A stretch of DNA of 64,000 bases from Neptuniibacter halophilus (GCF_030295765.1 NZ_AP027292.1:1550001-1614000), one strand, 5' to 3'; shown: positions 50,169 to 60,916, numbered from the stretch's first letter. The notes: generated by a model not told the origin, from the letters alone. Program-made: numbers and translations.

Positions 50169-51758
50169 TTACTTGATCCGTACCAGGTTACGCCCCTCTT
50201 CTTTCGCCTGATAAAGCGCTTCATCGGCACGGGTAAAGACATCATCCAGAGAATCTCCCTCTCTGATTTCAGTCACACCGAACGACATTGTAATCCCCAC
50301 GGGCTTGCCATGGAAATTAAACGGGCTGTCCTGCAGAGCCTGACGCAACTTGTCCATTGCCTGCTCGGCTTCTGCTACAGAAGTGGATGGAAGGATAACA
50401 ACAAATTCCTCGCCACCAAAGCGGGCCACAAAATCAGTAACCCGAATAATTTTGGTGACAACTTTAGCGACCAGACGAAGCACTTTGTCGCCGGCCAGGT
50501 GGCCATAGGTATCGTTTACTCTCTTGAAGTAGTCAAGATCAGCCACCACCACCGAAAACGGGGTACGATAGCGAGACCAGCGCTCATATTCCTGCGCCAG
50601 ATGCTCATCATAGGCAGCCCGGTTAGGTAAACCTGTCAGTGGATCGGTACGGGCACGGAGACGCTCCTCCTCCATATGGGCTTTGACCTTGCGGGTCTCC
50701 TGCTCCATCTGCTCGACTTTGCCGATCAGATCTTCATAACGCCCCTGCAGACGGGTTTCACGCTCTTCTTCTTTGCGTTTGAAGTTATCCATCGCCCGAA
50801 CCAGACCCGACAACTGCTGGGACACCGCTTTTTTCAGGTCACCGATATCGTGGGTATTCTTCACGGTCTGATGCAGGTTTTTCACATCCCGGCGTACCTG
50901 AATATCCAGTTCACGCTGGTGTTTACCAACCGCCTGCTGTTCCTCCCGGCTATCGGCGACGAAGGTTTGCACCTCGGTCAGCCGGGAACTGAGTTCCAGC
51001 AGGTAGTTTTCAAAATCTTCACTGGTGTTACTGGTGGCCTTGATCACCAGTTGGACAACCTGATGTACGATCTCGGCCAGATGCGGTAATTCGAAGCCCT
51101 GCTCAATCCGCTTCACCAGTTCGCGTGCATTCGGTGTTTCTTCTTTCGGCACAAACAAACCGCTGATCAGTTCCAGCAACTCGGCACCGATCCGCTTCAA
51201 CAGGATCCGGACTTCATCACCCAGCGCTTCACTGCTGGCCGTGGTGTCCAGCGAGAAATCACTCTCGCTGATCTCATGATTATCTTCCGTGCCGGTTTCA
51301 ATGTGACTCTGCAGCTCGATCAGCTCAGACAGGACAGACGGCAGCTCATAGATTTTTTCTTCAACTTCATTACTGCGCCGTTCAAGCGCATCAAGGAGAT
51401 TCTGTGAGCCTGCGTTCTGGACCTGCGTTCGCAACATACGAACCCAACGCAGCAGTGACTGGACAATCTGACGGACATTTTTGGTGCGAAGGTCTTCGCG
51501 GTTCTGGATCTGCTTTTCAACGCGGCGGCTGATTTTTTTCAGAAAACCAATGTTTTCTCCGGCGGGTTCCTGCAGAAGTGACTTTAACGTAGAGATCTCA
51601 CTGTCCAACTGGGGGTTCTCACCCTCCAGCGCGATCGCCATGTAGCTGGAAAGCTGCCGCAGATGCTGCTCAGCATCTGCACTGTCACGCTCTTTCCGTT
51701 CCAGCTCATGAGCCAGTTCCCGATACTTTTTCTTCCAGTCTACCTGATCTACCGCCAC
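50169..51758 (-). CDS. Diguanylate cyclase (GGDEF), DgcH-like
   Basis: A cytoplasmic protein of about 529 residues. The N-terminal 350 residues are helical and coiled-coil-like without a known sensor. The C-terminal GGDEF domain has an intact active site GGEEF and the product-inhibition site RVTD five residues before it, so it should make c-di-GMP and be feedback-controlled. A GTG at 51758 starts VAVDQVDWKKKY, similar to the Pseudomonas relative next to dsbA; a TTG at 51794 is the longest reading. The true start is uncertain. Confidence 0.85.
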   Translation of the reverse strand: MAVDQVDWKKKYRELAHELERKERDSADAEQHLRQLSSYMAIALEGENPQLDSEISTLKSLLQEPAGENIGFLKKISRRVEKQIQNREDLRTKNVRQIVQSLLRWVRMLRTQVQNAGSQNLLDALERRSNEVEEKIYELPSVLSELIELQSHIETGTEDNHEISESDFSLDTTASSEALGDEVRILLKRIGAELLELISGLFVPKEETPNARELVKRIEQGFELPHLAEIVHQVVQLVIKATSNTSEDFENYLLELSSRLTEVQTFVADSREEQQAVGKHQRELDIQVRRDVKNLHQTVKNTHDIGDLKKAVSQQLSGLVRAMDNFKRKEEERETRLQGRYEDLIGKVEQMEQETRKVKAHMEEERLRARTDPLTGLPNRAAYDEHLAQEYERWSRYRTPFSVVVADLDYFKRVNDTYGHLAGDKVLRLVAKVVTKIIRVTDFVARFGGEEFVVILPSTSVAEAEQAMDKLRQALQDSPFNFHGKPVGITMSFGVTEIREGDSLDDVFTRADEALYQAKEEGRNLVRIK

Positions 51759-51852
51759 GCTAATGCCCCGGTGTCCGCAACTAACATTCCGCAAGCTTCA
51801 TGGTAGTCGAACTCTGTTTGAGGCACTAGGCTTTAAATCAAGCAGAAACGAA

Positions 51853-51876
51853 AAAACGCCCGAGGATGGGCGTTTT
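51853..51876 (-). terminator. Terminator between dsbA and the GGDEF gene
   Basis: AAAACGCCC and GGGCGTTTT pair around a 6-base loop, followed by TT on the minus strand. It separates dsbA from the diguanylate cyclase. Confidence 0.88.
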
Positions 51877-51901
51877 AATTGACTAAAGGATAAGAGCCGG
51901 G

Positions 51902-52525
51902 TTACTGAGCCTGGCTGCGCTCTTTTTCGACCAGATAATTAACCACATCAAGCATCTGCTTCTGACCGCCCGCCATACCTGCGGTTGTCCGGTATTTGCC
52001 GTTAACAATCATCGACGGAACACCTTCAACACCATAGCCACGGAGTTTAGAGTCACCCTGCTTCAACTTCATGTTGACCGCAAAGGAGTCATACATTTTG
52101 TTGAACTGTCCGGCATCCACACCCAGCTTCGCATAAAAATCGGCAAAGTCTTCCTGGCTACGCAGACGACGACGCTCTACGTGCACCGCGTTAAAGGTCG
52201 CTTCATGGGTTTTATCCAGCGTCTTCAGCAGTTCGGATGCATAGTACGCCCGGGCCATCGGCTCCCAGCTACGACCGAACACCACCGGTACACGAACAAA
52301 ATTAACATCATCCGCTTTATTCTCAGTCCAATGGCTCAACAGCGGTTCGAAGCTGTTACAGTGTGGGCAGGGATAACCGAACATCTCAACCACTTCCACC
52401 TTGCTCTGATCCGCAGTGCGAACCGGCGTTGAGATCTTCACATAATGCTCGCCTTCCCGGTACTCCTCTGCCTGCGCCAGCATCGGCAGGAACAGGGCAA
52501 TCAATACTAATCCCAGTTTTTTCAT
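51902..52525 (-). CDS. dsbA: Thiol:disulfide interchange protein DsbA
   Basis: A 207-residue periplasmic oxidase that forms disulfides in exported proteins. A signal peptide ends at AQA (residue about 19). The thioredoxin fold carries the active site C53-P-H-C56 and the cis-Pro region GVPSMIVNG. The ATG at 52525 begins the signal peptide. Its targets here probably include the Cys-containing pilins and pilus parts. Confidence 0.95.
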   Translation of the reverse strand: MKKLGLVLIALFLPMLAQAEEYREGEHYVKISTPVRTADQSKVEVVEMFGYPCPHCNSFEPLLSHWTENKADDVNFVRVPVVFGRSWEPMARAYYASELLKTLDKTHEATFNAVHVERRRLRSQEDFADFYAKLGVDAGQFNKMYDSFAVNMKLKQGDSKLRGYGVEGVPSMIVNGKYRTTAGMAGGQKQMLDVVNYLVEKERSQAQ

Positions 52526-52594
52526 ACTCTCTCGCTCCGAACACAATAAGACGGTGGGTAGACCCGGCTCTGTCGCTTAAGTTCCACCCACCCA

Positions 52595-52623
52595 TAAAAA
52601 AAGCAGCTTACGCTGCCTTTTTT
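52595..52623. terminator. Intrinsic terminator between cytochrome c4 and dsbA
   Basis: GCAGC and GCTGC pair around TTAC, with seven A on one side and seven T on the other. On the minus strand it ends the cytochrome c4 message. Confidence 0.88.
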
Positions 52624-52638
52624 GAATCCGGACTGAAC

Positions 52639-53244
52639 TTACTTGCTCAGTCCCTGAATGTAGCTTGCTACCGCTTTGATCTCTGCATCGCTCAGTTTAG
52701 CCGCGATATCCTGCATCATCTGCTGCGGATCATTGTTACGCTCACCTTTACGGAACGCCATCAACTGCTTCTCAGTGTAAGCGGCATGCTGACCGCCAAT
52801 CGCTGGGAAGCCGGCCTGAGCATTACCCTGACCTGTTGGTGAGTGGCAAGCAGTACATGCTGCTACGCCTTTGGCAGCAATACCACCGCGGTAGATTTTC
52901 TGACCCTGCTCGACCAGATCTTTTGCAGCATGACCGACAGTGCCGTTCTGCTTAGCGAAGAAAGCAGCGATATCAGCGATATCCTGATCGCTCAGAGGAT
53001 CCAGCAGACCCGTCATCTCAACTACCGGACGATCGCCAGCTTTGATGTCGTTCATCTGCTTGATCAGGTATGCTTCGTTCTGACCCGCCAGTTTAGGGAA
53101 GTTTGCGATCGCGCTATTGCCGTCAGCACCGTGACAGGCAGCACAAACAGCCGTTTTGCCTTTACCTGCAGCAGCATCACCTGCTGCGTGAGCTACACCA
53201 GTGATACCAATGGTCACCAGCAAGCTAATCAGTAGTTTATTCAT
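52639..53244 (-). CDS. Diheme cytochrome c4
   Basis: A 201-residue periplasmic diheme cytochrome that passes electrons to terminal oxidases. A signal peptide ends near AHA (residue about 20). The two heme sites are C34-A-A-C37-H38 and C130-T-A-C133-H134, in two similar domains, with Met ligands likely in VEMTGLLDP and the second-domain equivalent. The ATG at 53244 begins the signal peptide; the longer reading from 53415 has no support. Confidence 0.95.
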   Translation of the reverse strand: MNKLLISLLVTIGITGVAHAAGDAAAGKGKTAVCAACHGADGNSAIANFPKLAGQNEAYLIKQMNDIKAGDRPVVEMTGLLDPLSDQDIADIAAFFAKQNGTVGHAAKDLVEQGQKIYRGGIAAKGVAACTACHSPTGQGNAQAGFPAIGGQHAAYTEKQLMAFRKGERNNDPQQMMQDIAAKLSDAEIKAVASYIQGLSK

Positions 53245-53459
53245 CGATGAACCCAGACTCTTGCTATTAAAATTGTTGGACGGCCCGGTGCGGACATTGC
53301 TGCCAACGCGGTAGACCGATCTTATCCTCACTTCCCTGCGGACTAGAGCTAAAGCCTGATCGCAGGTAAAATTGGCGCAATTATAAACCAATATCCACAC
53401 AAACTGGAACGGCAATCTCAGTTCCTTTAGTAGCGATTCCCAAAAAAGCGACCCAAACT

Positions 53460-54119
53460 ATGGCTTCAGATCAAATAACCGTTCACTACAACAGCGCCCG
53501 TTTCAATAAAAGTGCGGCCAAATTACACCAGTGTCCGGCCGATGTGGGTGCGGAGGTTGCTTTTGCCGGCCGTTCCAATGCGGGTAAATCCAGTGCAATC
53601 AACACCCTGACCAATAACAATAAGCTGGCACGGACCTCAAAAACTCCCGGCCGTACTCAGCTAATCAACTTTTTTGACCTTAACGTCGAGAATATTCGCA
53701 TTGTTGACCTGCCGGGTTACGGCTATGCCAAGGTCCCGGTGGCGATGAAACAGCACTGGCAGCAGCATCTGGATGAATACCTGCAGAAACGCCAGTGCCT
53801 GCAGGGCGTGGTACTGGTGATGGATATCCGTCATCCGATGAAGGAGTTTGACCAGATGATGGTCGACTGGTGCCTGACTGCGCAGATGCCACTGCATGTG
53901 CTGCTGACCAAAGCAGATAAGCTGAAAAAAGGCCCGGCACAGTCCACTAAGTTACAGGTGCAGAAACAGCTACGCGCCGTGCTTGGCGATCTGGTTACCG
54001 TGCAGACTTTTTCCGCTCTGAAAAAACAGGGTGTTGATCAGTTACGCCAGCAACTGGACTCCTGGCTGATACCGGAAGAGGACTTCAGCGACGCGGAACT
54101 GCCTGCCGACGCCGAATAA
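53460..54119 (+). CDS. engB: Ribosome biogenesis GTP-binding protein EngB/YsxC
   Basis: A 219-residue GTPase needed for 50S assembly. G1 is GRSNAGKSS near residue 37, G3 DLPGYGYA, G4 LTKADKL. Length and start [15 protein letters not shown] fit. It is divergent from cytochrome c4, the same arrangement as in Pseudomonas. Confidence 0.96.
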   Translation: MASDQITVHYNSARFNKSAAKLHQCPADVGAEVAFAGRSNAGKSSAINTLTNNNKLARTSKTPGRTQLINFFDLNVENIRIVDLPGYGYAKVPVAMKQHWQQHLDEYLQKRQCLQGVVLVMDIRHPMKEFDQMMVDWCLTAQMPLHVLLTKADKLKKGPAQSTKLQVQKQLRAVLGDLVTVQTFSALKKQGVDQLRQQLDSWLIPEEDFSDAELPADAE

Positions 54120-54122
54120 AAG

Positions 54123-54171
54123 AAAGCCCTGGGAAACTTAGGAAGGGGAACTTTCAATTTCTCAGGGCTTT
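54123..54171 (+). terminator. Long imperfect hairpin after engB
   Basis: AAAGCCCTGgGAAA pairs with TTTCtCAGGGCTTT across a 20-base loop. It lies directly behind engB and ends in TTT. Probably a terminator, possibly part of a small repeat. The remaining 146 bases up to 54317 show no gene. Confidence 0.5.
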
Positions 54172-54317
54172 AACGCATGCTTGTTGTAGAGAGTCACCAC
54201 CATGGCATGGAGATAAAATCAGTGACTCCAACAATACTGACCCGCCTGTAACGGAAAAGTTCCCGAGCCATTCAAAATTCAGCAGAAGACTCCCGGACGG
54301 TTCTCTCCCACCGTGGT

Positions 54318-56528
54318 TTAAGGCTGCTGACGCTCAAGCAGACGCGCTGAACGGCGCATAATGTCGTCCAGTTTAAAATCCGCCACGTGCTCCTGAAACC
54401 ACTGCCGCGTGACATTGTCGCCTATCTCTTCAACGGTCATTTCCAAACCGGAGATATCCCCCTGCTGCGCCAGCAGGAATATTTTTTCAGCCTGATCCGC
54501 AGTCAGCAGCAGTTCTGTCAGGCCGGCTCCGTTATGCTCTGCTGACTGCGGCGGCTTATCTGTAATATCAACACGCAGGTACCGGGCCATCGCCGACAAC
54601 AGTGCACTCTGGCAAACCGGCTTGGAGATAATTTCCTCGCATAAACCGGCATTATCACGCAGGTCAGAGTCCTGTACCGAGGCCGTCAGTAACATAATCG
54701 GGTAACTGCGCTGCGGGTATCGCCGACTAATCTCTATCAGCAACTGGTGGCCATCCATAACGGGCATCTTCAGATCGGTCAGGATCATATCCGGCACGGA
54801 ATGTTCCAGCAGGGCTAACGCCTCCTGACCATCATTAGCCTGCAGGAACTTAAATGGCTGACCGGCCAGATACGTCATCACCAGATCTCTGTTGTAGGGA
54901 ATATCATCCACCAGCAACAGGGTTGCCGGGGCAAAACGGTATTGCTTATCGGCCCTGGCAGCCAGTTCATCCTGAAGCGGGTCCCGATCAGTAATTTCTA
55001 GATCAGGAATCGTCACAATAAAGGCAGACCCCTGCCCCGCGCCTTCGCTCTCGACCCGAATATCCCCCCGAAGTAACCCCACCAGCTTCTGGGTGATCGC
55101 CAACCCCAGCCCCGTCCCGCCATATTCTGAAGCCTGCTGACCTTTAACCTGTTCAAAAGCGCTGAAGATGGCTTCCTGCTGATCCTTAGGTATCCCTTTG
55201 CCGGTGTCACTGACACTGAGCACTAACGTAACCCGTCTCTCCTGAGGCCTCAGATCATGAGCCTCCAGATTCAGCGTAACCTGCCCGTCTGCGGTAAATT
55301 TAATCGCGTTGGAACAGAGGTTCATCATCACCTGCTTAAGACGAAAGGCATCACACAGCAGGTAATCAGGCAATCCTTCGGAGCAGTGAGTCACCAGCCG
55401 GAGATCACTCTCGGCAGCACGTTGCTCAAACATGGCCCGTACCTCCTGCAACAGCTCCCGCGGTGAAAACGGGGTGTATTGCACCTCCATTTTGCCGGAC
55501 TCAATTTTAGAAAAATCCAGCACCTCATTAATCAGCGCCAGCAGTGTATTACCGGCCGAATTGATCGAGCTGAGATAATTAAGCTTTTCTGCGGAGGTCT
55601 CACGGGCATGCAGAATTTCAGAAAAGCCCAGTACAGCATTCAGCGGGGTGCGCAGTTCATGGGACATATTCGCCAGAAAGCGGCTTTTGGCACGGTTTGA
55701 TTCCTCGGCTTCAACCTTGGCAGCCAGATACTCACAGGTTCGCTTTTTAACCTCCTCTTCCAGATGGGCCTTGTAGCTTTCAAGATCTGTCACTTTATCC
55801 CTGATCGCGGCCTGTAGCTGCTGCAGGCTTCTGGCCAGATCACCGATTTCATCTACTGAGGACACATCCACCGTTCGCGTGTAATCACCGGCACTGATCG
55901 CCTTCGAGGTTTCCACCAGCTTAACGATAGGCCGGGTAATCTGCCGGGTAACAAAGTAATAGGTTAAACCCAGTGCCAGCATAAAAAAGATCAGGAACAG
56001 CGTGGCCGCTTTCTGCAGTAGCGTCTGTACGTGCTGGCGCAACTCATAATCGTGAAACCCCACGATCACTGTACCGATCGGTTCATAGCGCTGATCGATA
56101 TAGATCGGATCACCTACCCAGTAATATTCCCCTTCATTACTGATACTGCCATTGCGGATACTGCTGATATTCAGCGCTTCCCGGATCGGCTTGCCCACCA
56201 GCCTGATATCATTATGCGCCATCACCCGGTCATCCTGATTAAGCACTATGATTTCGATCACACCGGATGAATCATGGTCTTCATATAAGCGTCTGGCATT
56301 GATCGACTGTACCTTAAGCACCCAATCAATATTGTCACTGCTCTGCGCAAGGCTCCTGATCTCTTTCAGCATCGGCGCCACAACATTGCTTGCTGCCGTT
56401 CTCAGGTTCTGAACATGTTCACTGCGGACCTCTTTAATAAACACCGCAGTACTGGCACCGAGAACCAAAAAAATCACTCCGGAGACAATCAGCATCAGAC
56501 GGCCAAGTATTTTAGATTCCCTGATCAT
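54318..56528 (-). CDS. Hybrid sensor histidine kinase
   Basis: A 736-residue membrane sensor. Two membrane helices (about residues 11-31 and 176-196) enclose a periplasmic Cache-like domain. A HAMP and coiled-coil region precede the HisKA box with H290 in SHELRTPLN, then the ATPase N box NLCSNAIKF and G boxes. A receiver domain follows with phospho-acceptor D585 in LTDLKMPVMDG, and a C-terminal region of about 100 residues. No separate response regulator lies next to it. It overlaps the end of the binding-protein gene by 4 bases, so the two are co-expressed. Confidence 0.93.
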   Translation of the reverse strand: MIRESKILGRLMLIVSGVIFLVLGASTAVFIKEVRSEHVQNLRTAASNVVAPMLKEIRSLAQSSDNIDWVLKVQSINARRLYEDHDSSGVIEIIVLNQDDRVMAHNDIRLVGKPIREALNISSIRNGSISNEGEYYWVGDPIYIDQRYEPIGTVIVGFHDYELRQHVQTLLQKAATLFLIFFMLALGLTYYFVTRQITRPIVKLVETSKAISAGDYTRTVDVSSVDEIGDLARSLQQLQAAIRDKVTDLESYKAHLEEEVKKRTCEYLAAKVEAEESNRAKSRFLANMSHELRTPLNAVLGFSEILHARETSAEKLNYLSSINSAGNTLLALINEVLDFSKIESGKMEVQYTPFSPRELLQEVRAMFEQRAAESDLRLVTHCSEGLPDYLLCDAFRLKQVMMNLCSNAIKFTADGQVTLNLEAHDLRPQERRVTLVLSVSDTGKGIPKDQQEAIFSAFEQVKGQQASEYGGTGLGLAITQKLVGLLRGDIRVESEGAGQGSAFIVTIPDLEITDRDPLQDELAARADKQYRFAPATLLLVDDIPYNRDLVMTYLAGQPFKFLQANDGQEALALLEHSVPDMILTDLKMPVMDGHQLLIEISRRYPQRSYPIMLLTASVQDSDLRDNAGLCEEIISKPVCQSALLSAMARYLRVDITDKPPQSAEHNGAGLTELLLTADQAEKIFLLAQQGDISGLEMTVEEIGDNVTRQWFQEHVADFKLDDIMRRSARLLERQQP

Positions 56529-57859
56529 TGGGCTGACAACACCTTTTCAATCTCCGCTGCCGCCTGATCCAGCGTGCGCTTAACATCGGCACCATAAAAA
56601 ATCTGATTAAACGCCACCGAAATCCTCTCTCCCACCCAGGGGAACTCCGGCATCCCCGACTGAATACTGGAATTGGTCCCGGACTCAAAGATCCAGTCCA
56701 CGGCATCCAGCAGCCCTGCTGCTTTAAGGCGGGAAAAATAGTCAGAACGCCAGACATTCTGCCGCGCAGGAGAACCACCGGTATTCAGCAGTTTGGCCGT
56801 GGGTTCGCTGGTCACCCACTGAATAAAAAGCCAGGCGGCCTCTTTATGTTCAGAGTGCGCATTAATTGCAAACGCCCAGGCCCAGGGCGAAGTCTCCCGG
56901 CTAACCGGCCCTCGTGGCAGGCGCGCCGCATCCCACTGATCCCAGATCGGCGATTTCGCCGGGGTATCGATCTCATTAAAAAAGTGGGAGGCCAGAAATG
57001 CCGAGGCCAGCCGCCCCTCTTTGAACATCTGCCTGATTTCATAAAAATGCAGGAGCTGACTATTCGGCGGGTTGCCATAACCGGTAACCATATCGCGGTA
57101 GGTCGTCACCGCTGTCACCGCCTCCGGCGAATTGAATACCGGCCGCTTGTCCCGATCCAGAATCTCACCTCCGTAGGCACGGATCGCAGGGATAACGGTC
57201 CAGGTATTCAGACCGGCACCGGCCCGGGTACGGCTGGCAAATGCGTAGATGTTATTCATCCCCGCCGCATCCATCGCTGCCTGCAGTTGTCGCTTCGCTA
57301 CCACGACCTCTTCGTAGGTATCCGGTACCGGAATAGCGAAACGCTTAAACAGGTCTTTCCGGTAAAACAGCACAGGCGCAGAAAAATCAAAAGGGATCGA
57401 CAGCAACGTATCGTTGATCGTGCATAAACGCAGGCTGTTCGGACTGAGATCCTCAAACTGATACCAGTGCGGATCGGTTAAGCGGGAATCATTAAGAAAG
57501 GGCTGCAAAGGCAGCAGCCAGTTGTTCTGATAGGCGCGGCCAAGAAACGTCACCCCGATGGGAACCACATCATAAACACCGCTTGCCGAGGCCAGATCGA
57601 TCTCCCGGCGTTTGCGCATGTCAGACTGCTCCGCCCGGATATAACCAACCTTTATCCCGGTCAGTGACTCAAACACAGGCAGAAAGGGTTCAAGTGCCGA
57701 GAAAGCCGGCTGGGCATCCGCTAAAACCGTCAGTTGGGTTCCCTGAAATTGTTTCCAGTCAATCGTGGCTGACTGCCAGTCGCGAAGATCAACCGGTTCA
57801 CGACTCTCTGCCAGGCAGGGAATAGCTGCAAACAGCAGTAGCAAGAGGATGTGTTTCAT
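56525..57859 (-). CDS. Periplasmic extracellular solute-binding protein paired with a kinase
   Basis: A 444-residue binding protein of the sugar type (family 1-like). A signal peptide ends near CLAES (residue about 18). The body contains segments such as VPIGVTFLGRAYQNNWLLPLQPF and AFAINAHSEHKEAAWLFIQW, typical of such proteins. No permease or ATPase is nearby. With the overlapping kinase gene, a sensor role for the binding protein is likely, but the ligand is unknown. The ATG at 57859 begins the signal peptide; a GTG at 57877 is an alternative. Confidence 0.85.
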   Translation of the reverse strand: MKHILLLLLFAAIPCLAESREPVDLRDWQSATIDWKQFQGTQLTVLADAQPAFSALEPFLPVFESLTGIKVGYIRAEQSDMRKRREIDLASASGVYDVVPIGVTFLGRAYQNNWLLPLQPFLNDSRLTDPHWYQFEDLSPNSLRLCTINDTLLSIPFDFSAPVLFYRKDLFKRFAIPVPDTYEEVVVAKRQLQAAMDAAGMNNIYAFASRTRAGAGLNTWTVIPAIRAYGGEILDRDKRPVFNSPEAVTAVTTYRDMVTGYGNPPNSQLLHFYEIRQMFKEGRLASAFLASHFFNEIDTPAKSPIWDQWDAARLPRGPVSRETSPWAWAFAINAHSEHKEAAWLFIQWVTSEPTAKLLNTGGSPARQNVWRSDYFSRLKAAGLLDAVDWIFESGTNSSIQSGMPEFPWVGERISVAFNQIFYGADVKRTLDQAAAEIEKVLSAQ

Positions 57860-57907
57860 CGTTACTAACGACTCCACCGCAAAGCTCAGAAATACCCTTC
57901 AATACTA

Positions 57908-58055
57908 GTTAACGTGATAGCAAATGCCAGCCGGCCCGTCCGGGGCAACGCCAGCCCGGCCATCACATCACCCGTAAGGGTATTCAGACCTGAGGTGCCC
58001 GACCGCTACTGCGTGGCCAGAGGCACCCGATATTAAACTGAAACCGGCTCTGACA
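57908..58055 (-). ncRNA. Structured intergenic region downstream of polA (candidate RNA)
   Basis: On the minus strand several stems can be read: GGTGCC with GGCACC (58023-58028 with 57993-57998), ACCC-TTAC-GGGT (57971-57982), and GGCCGG/CCGGCC near 57930-57960. The sequence is unusually GC-rich and structured for a spacer and leads into the binding-protein gene. The small RNAs Spot 42 and ErsA lie next to polA in other gammaproteobacteria, so an RNA gene or a 5' regulatory leader is possible. I see no known riboswitch consensus. Confidence 0.35.
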
Positions 58056-58084
58056 GCCGCCTTCAGTATCTAAGAAACAGCCGC

Positions 58085-60832
58085 TTAATGCGCCTGCTCC
58101 CAATTGTCACCGACACCGGCTTCTACCAGCAAGGGTACATCCAGTTCAGCCGCCGACGCCATCCGTTTTTTCACCTCTTCGACAAAGGTATCAACCTGCG
58201 CTTCAGGCACCTCGAACACCAGTTCATCGTGCACCTGCATGATCATCCGTACATCAAACCCGGACTCCGCCAGCCACTGATCAACCTGAACCATCGCCCG
58301 TTTGATAATGTCGGCTGCGGTTCCCTGCATCGGCGCGTTGATCGCTGTACGCTCTGCTGCCTGACGGCGCATGGCATTTTTTGCCCGGATCTCCGGCAGA
58401 TACAGACGGCGACCGAACAGGGTTTCAACATAGCCCTGCTGCTCCGCTTTGGCACGGATATCATCCATGTAACGCTGTACGCCCGGGTAGGTTTCAAAGT
58501 AATGCTCGATGTACTGCGCGGCGTCTTTACGCGCAATCCCCAGTTGCTTGGCCAGACCAAAGGCTGACATGCCGTAGATCAGACCGAAGTTGATCGCTTT
58601 GGCACTGCGGCGCTGATCGGCCGTCACCTGATCCAGCTCGACCTTAAACACCTCGGCTGCGGTGGCACTGTGAATGTCAGCCCCTTTGGAGAACGCATCC
58701 AGCAGCCCCTGATCCTGCGACAGGTGAGCCATGATTCGCAGTTCAATCTGGGAGTAGTCCGCCGCAACGATCTTACACCCTTGCGGTGCCACAAAAGCAT
58801 GCCGGATTCTCCGCCCTTCCTGAGTCCGCACCGGAATATTCTGCAGGTTAGGGTCGGTTGATGAGAGCCGCCCGGTAGCAGTGACCGCCTGATGATAGGA
58901 GGTGTGGATGCGCCGGGTCACAGGATTGATCATCTGCGGCAGTTTATCGGTGTAGGTCGATTTCAGCTTACTCAGGCTGCGATGTTCCAGAATCAGTTTT
59001 GGCAGCGGATACTCCAGTGCCAGCTCCTGCAGCACCTCTTCCGCGGTGGAGGGTGCGCCTTTCGGCGTTTTTTTGATAACCGGAATGTTCAGCTCTTCGA
59101 ACAGGATCTGCTGTAACTGTTTCGGCGACCCCAGATTAAACTCCTTGCCCGCCACATCGAACGCTTCCCGCTCCAGTTGATCCATCCGTTGCGCCAGTTC
59201 CACACTCTGCTCGCCGAGCAGGGTAGCGTCCACCAGCGCACCGTTACGTTCAATCTTCGACAGTACCGGAATCAGCGGCTTCTCAATATCGGTGAAGACC
59301 TGTTCCAGACCGGGCTCCTGACTCAACTGCGCATGAATCGCCTGATGCAGGCGTAGAGTAATATCCGCATCCTCCGCAGCATAAGGCGCGGCCTGCTCTA
59401 GCTCGATCTGGTTGAAGGTGAGCTGCTTCTTACCTTTGCCGGCAATCTCTTCAAACTTGATCGTTTTCAGACCCAGATAACGTTCTGCCAGAGTATCCAT
59501 ATCGTGACGACTTGCCGTGGAGTTCAGCACATAGGACTCCAGCATGGTGTCGTAGGCGATACCGCGCAGCTTAATGTCGTAACGCGCCAGCACGTTCATA
59601 TCGTACTTCAGGTGCTGACCGACCTTAAGATGGGTTTCACTCTCCAGCAGCGGTCTGAGTTTTTCCAGTAATCGCTCGCGGCTGATCTGCTCCGGTGCGC
59701 CCATGTAGTCATGCGCCACCGGCACGTAAGCCGCCTTACCGGCTTCCACCGCAAAGGAGACGCCCACCAGTTCCGCTTCCATATAATTAAGGCTGGTGGT
59801 TTCTGTATCAAAGGCAAACAGCTCGGCTGTGGATAACTTATCCAGCCAGGTATCCAGCGCGGCTTCGTCCAGCACGACGTCGTACTCAACCGCAATCTTT
59901 TCTGCCACCACCGCGCTGTCAGTTTCGCCGTTCTCCGCCCCTTCCAGTTCACTGATCCAGGTTTTGAACTCGAACTCTTTATACAGTTCGATCAGGCGTG
60001 CAGTATCCGGCTGTGGCTTCTCGATATCGGCCACCGATTCATGTAACTCAACATCGGTTTTAATGGTCGCCAGCAGGTAGGAAAGCTCCGCTTCCTCGCG
60101 GTTTTCCTCCAGCTTTTTCGCCATGCTTTTCGAACCACGGAAACTCAGATCTGCAATCTTATCAAGATTGGCATACAGATCTTTCAGTCCGCCAATCCCC
60201 TGCAGCAGCGCCAGAGCCGTCTTCTCGCCAACCCCCGGCACACCCGGAATGTTGTCTACTTTGTCGCCCATCAGGGCAAGAAAATCGATAATCAGTTCCG
60301 GCGGAATACCAAACTTCTCTTTCACCCCCTCCACGTCCATCAGGGTGTCAGTCATGGTGTTAATCAGCGTGACATGCTGATCCACCAGTTGCGCCATATC
60401 TTTATCCCCGGTGGAGATCAGGGTATCGATCCCCTGCGCGCTGGCTTCGCGCGCCATTGTGCCGATCACATCATCGGCCTCAACCCCCTCTTCAACGATC
60501 AGTGGCAGACCCAGCGCTTTAACAATATGATGGATCGGCTCCACCTGACTGCGCAGATCATCCGGCATGGGCGGGCGCTGCGCCTTGTACTCGCTGTACA
60601 GTTCGTCACGGAAGGTTTTACCCTTGGCATCGAAAATGACCGCCACCGGGCTTTCCGGATACTGTTTAATCAGACTTTTCAGCATCGAGGTGACCACCCG
60701 GATCGCGCCAGTAGGCACACCGGCTGAGTTTCTCAGGTCGGCTTGTTGAGAGGCGAAAAATGCACGGTATAAATAAGAGGAGCCGTCGACTAAAATGAGG
60801 GGAGAATTGGTGGCTTGGCGCTGTTCGCTCAT
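58085..60832 (-). CDS. polA: DNA polymerase I
   Basis: A 915-residue repair and Okazaki-fragment polymerase. The N-terminal 5' nuclease has [16 protein letters not shown] and [18 protein letters not shown]. The 3'-5' exonuclease looks active because the metal motif [10 protein letters not shown] is intact. The polymerase part has the motifs [34 protein letters not shown] and [12 protein letters not shown]. Length is normal. Neighbouring DUF2782 and thrB genes agree with Pseudomonas order. Confidence 0.98.
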   Translation of the reverse strand: MSEQRQATNSPLILVDGSSYLYRAFFASQQADLRNSAGVPTGAIRVVTSMLKSLIKQYPESPVAVIFDAKGKTFRDELYSEYKAQRPPMPDDLRSQVEPIHHIVKALGLPLIVEEGVEADDVIGTMAREASAQGIDTLISTGDKDMAQLVDQHVTLINTMTDTLMDVEGVKEKFGIPPELIIDFLALMGDKVDNIPGVPGVGEKTALALLQGIGGLKDLYANLDKIADLSFRGSKSMAKKLEENREEAELSYLLATIKTDVELHESVADIEKPQPDTARLIELYKEFEFKTWISELEGAENGETDSAVVAEKIAVEYDVVLDEAALDTWLDKLSTAELFAFDTETTSLNYMEAELVGVSFAVEAGKAAYVPVAHDYMGAPEQISRERLLEKLRPLLESETHLKVGQHLKYDMNVLARYDIKLRGIAYDTMLESYVLNSTASRHDMDTLAERYLGLKTIKFEEIAGKGKKQLTFNQIELEQAAPYAAEDADITLRLHQAIHAQLSQEPGLEQVFTDIEKPLIPVLSKIERNGALVDATLLGEQSVELAQRMDQLEREAFDVAGKEFNLGSPKQLQQILFEELNIPVIKKTPKGAPSTAEEVLQELALEYPLPKLILEHRSLSKLKSTYTDKLPQMINPVTRRIHTSYHQAVTATGRLSSTDPNLQNIPVRTQEGRRIRHAFVAPQGCKIVAADYSQIELRIMAHLSQDQGLLDAFSKGADIHSATAAEVFKVELDQVTADQRRSAKAINFGLIYGMSAFGLAKQLGIARKDAAQYIEHYFETYPGVQRYMDDIRAKAEQQGYVETLFGRRLYLPEIRAKNAMRRQAAERTAINAPMQGTAADIIKRAMVQVDQWLAESGFDVRMIMQVHDELVFEVPEAQVDTFVEEVKKRMASAAELDVPLLVEAGVGDNWEQAH

Positions 60833-60916
60833 CAGGGTACCCGGGTTGGTTATTCTTCAAGGGTCAGATCATAGTCGATATGCACCGTCGCCTAAACCAA
60901 CAAACAGGGAATTGAA

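Noticed and set aside
57908..58055. Known riboswitch (c-di-GMP, TPP, cobalamin, fluoride, guanidine)
   Set aside because: None of the consensus elements I know could be found; listed only as a candidate RNA.
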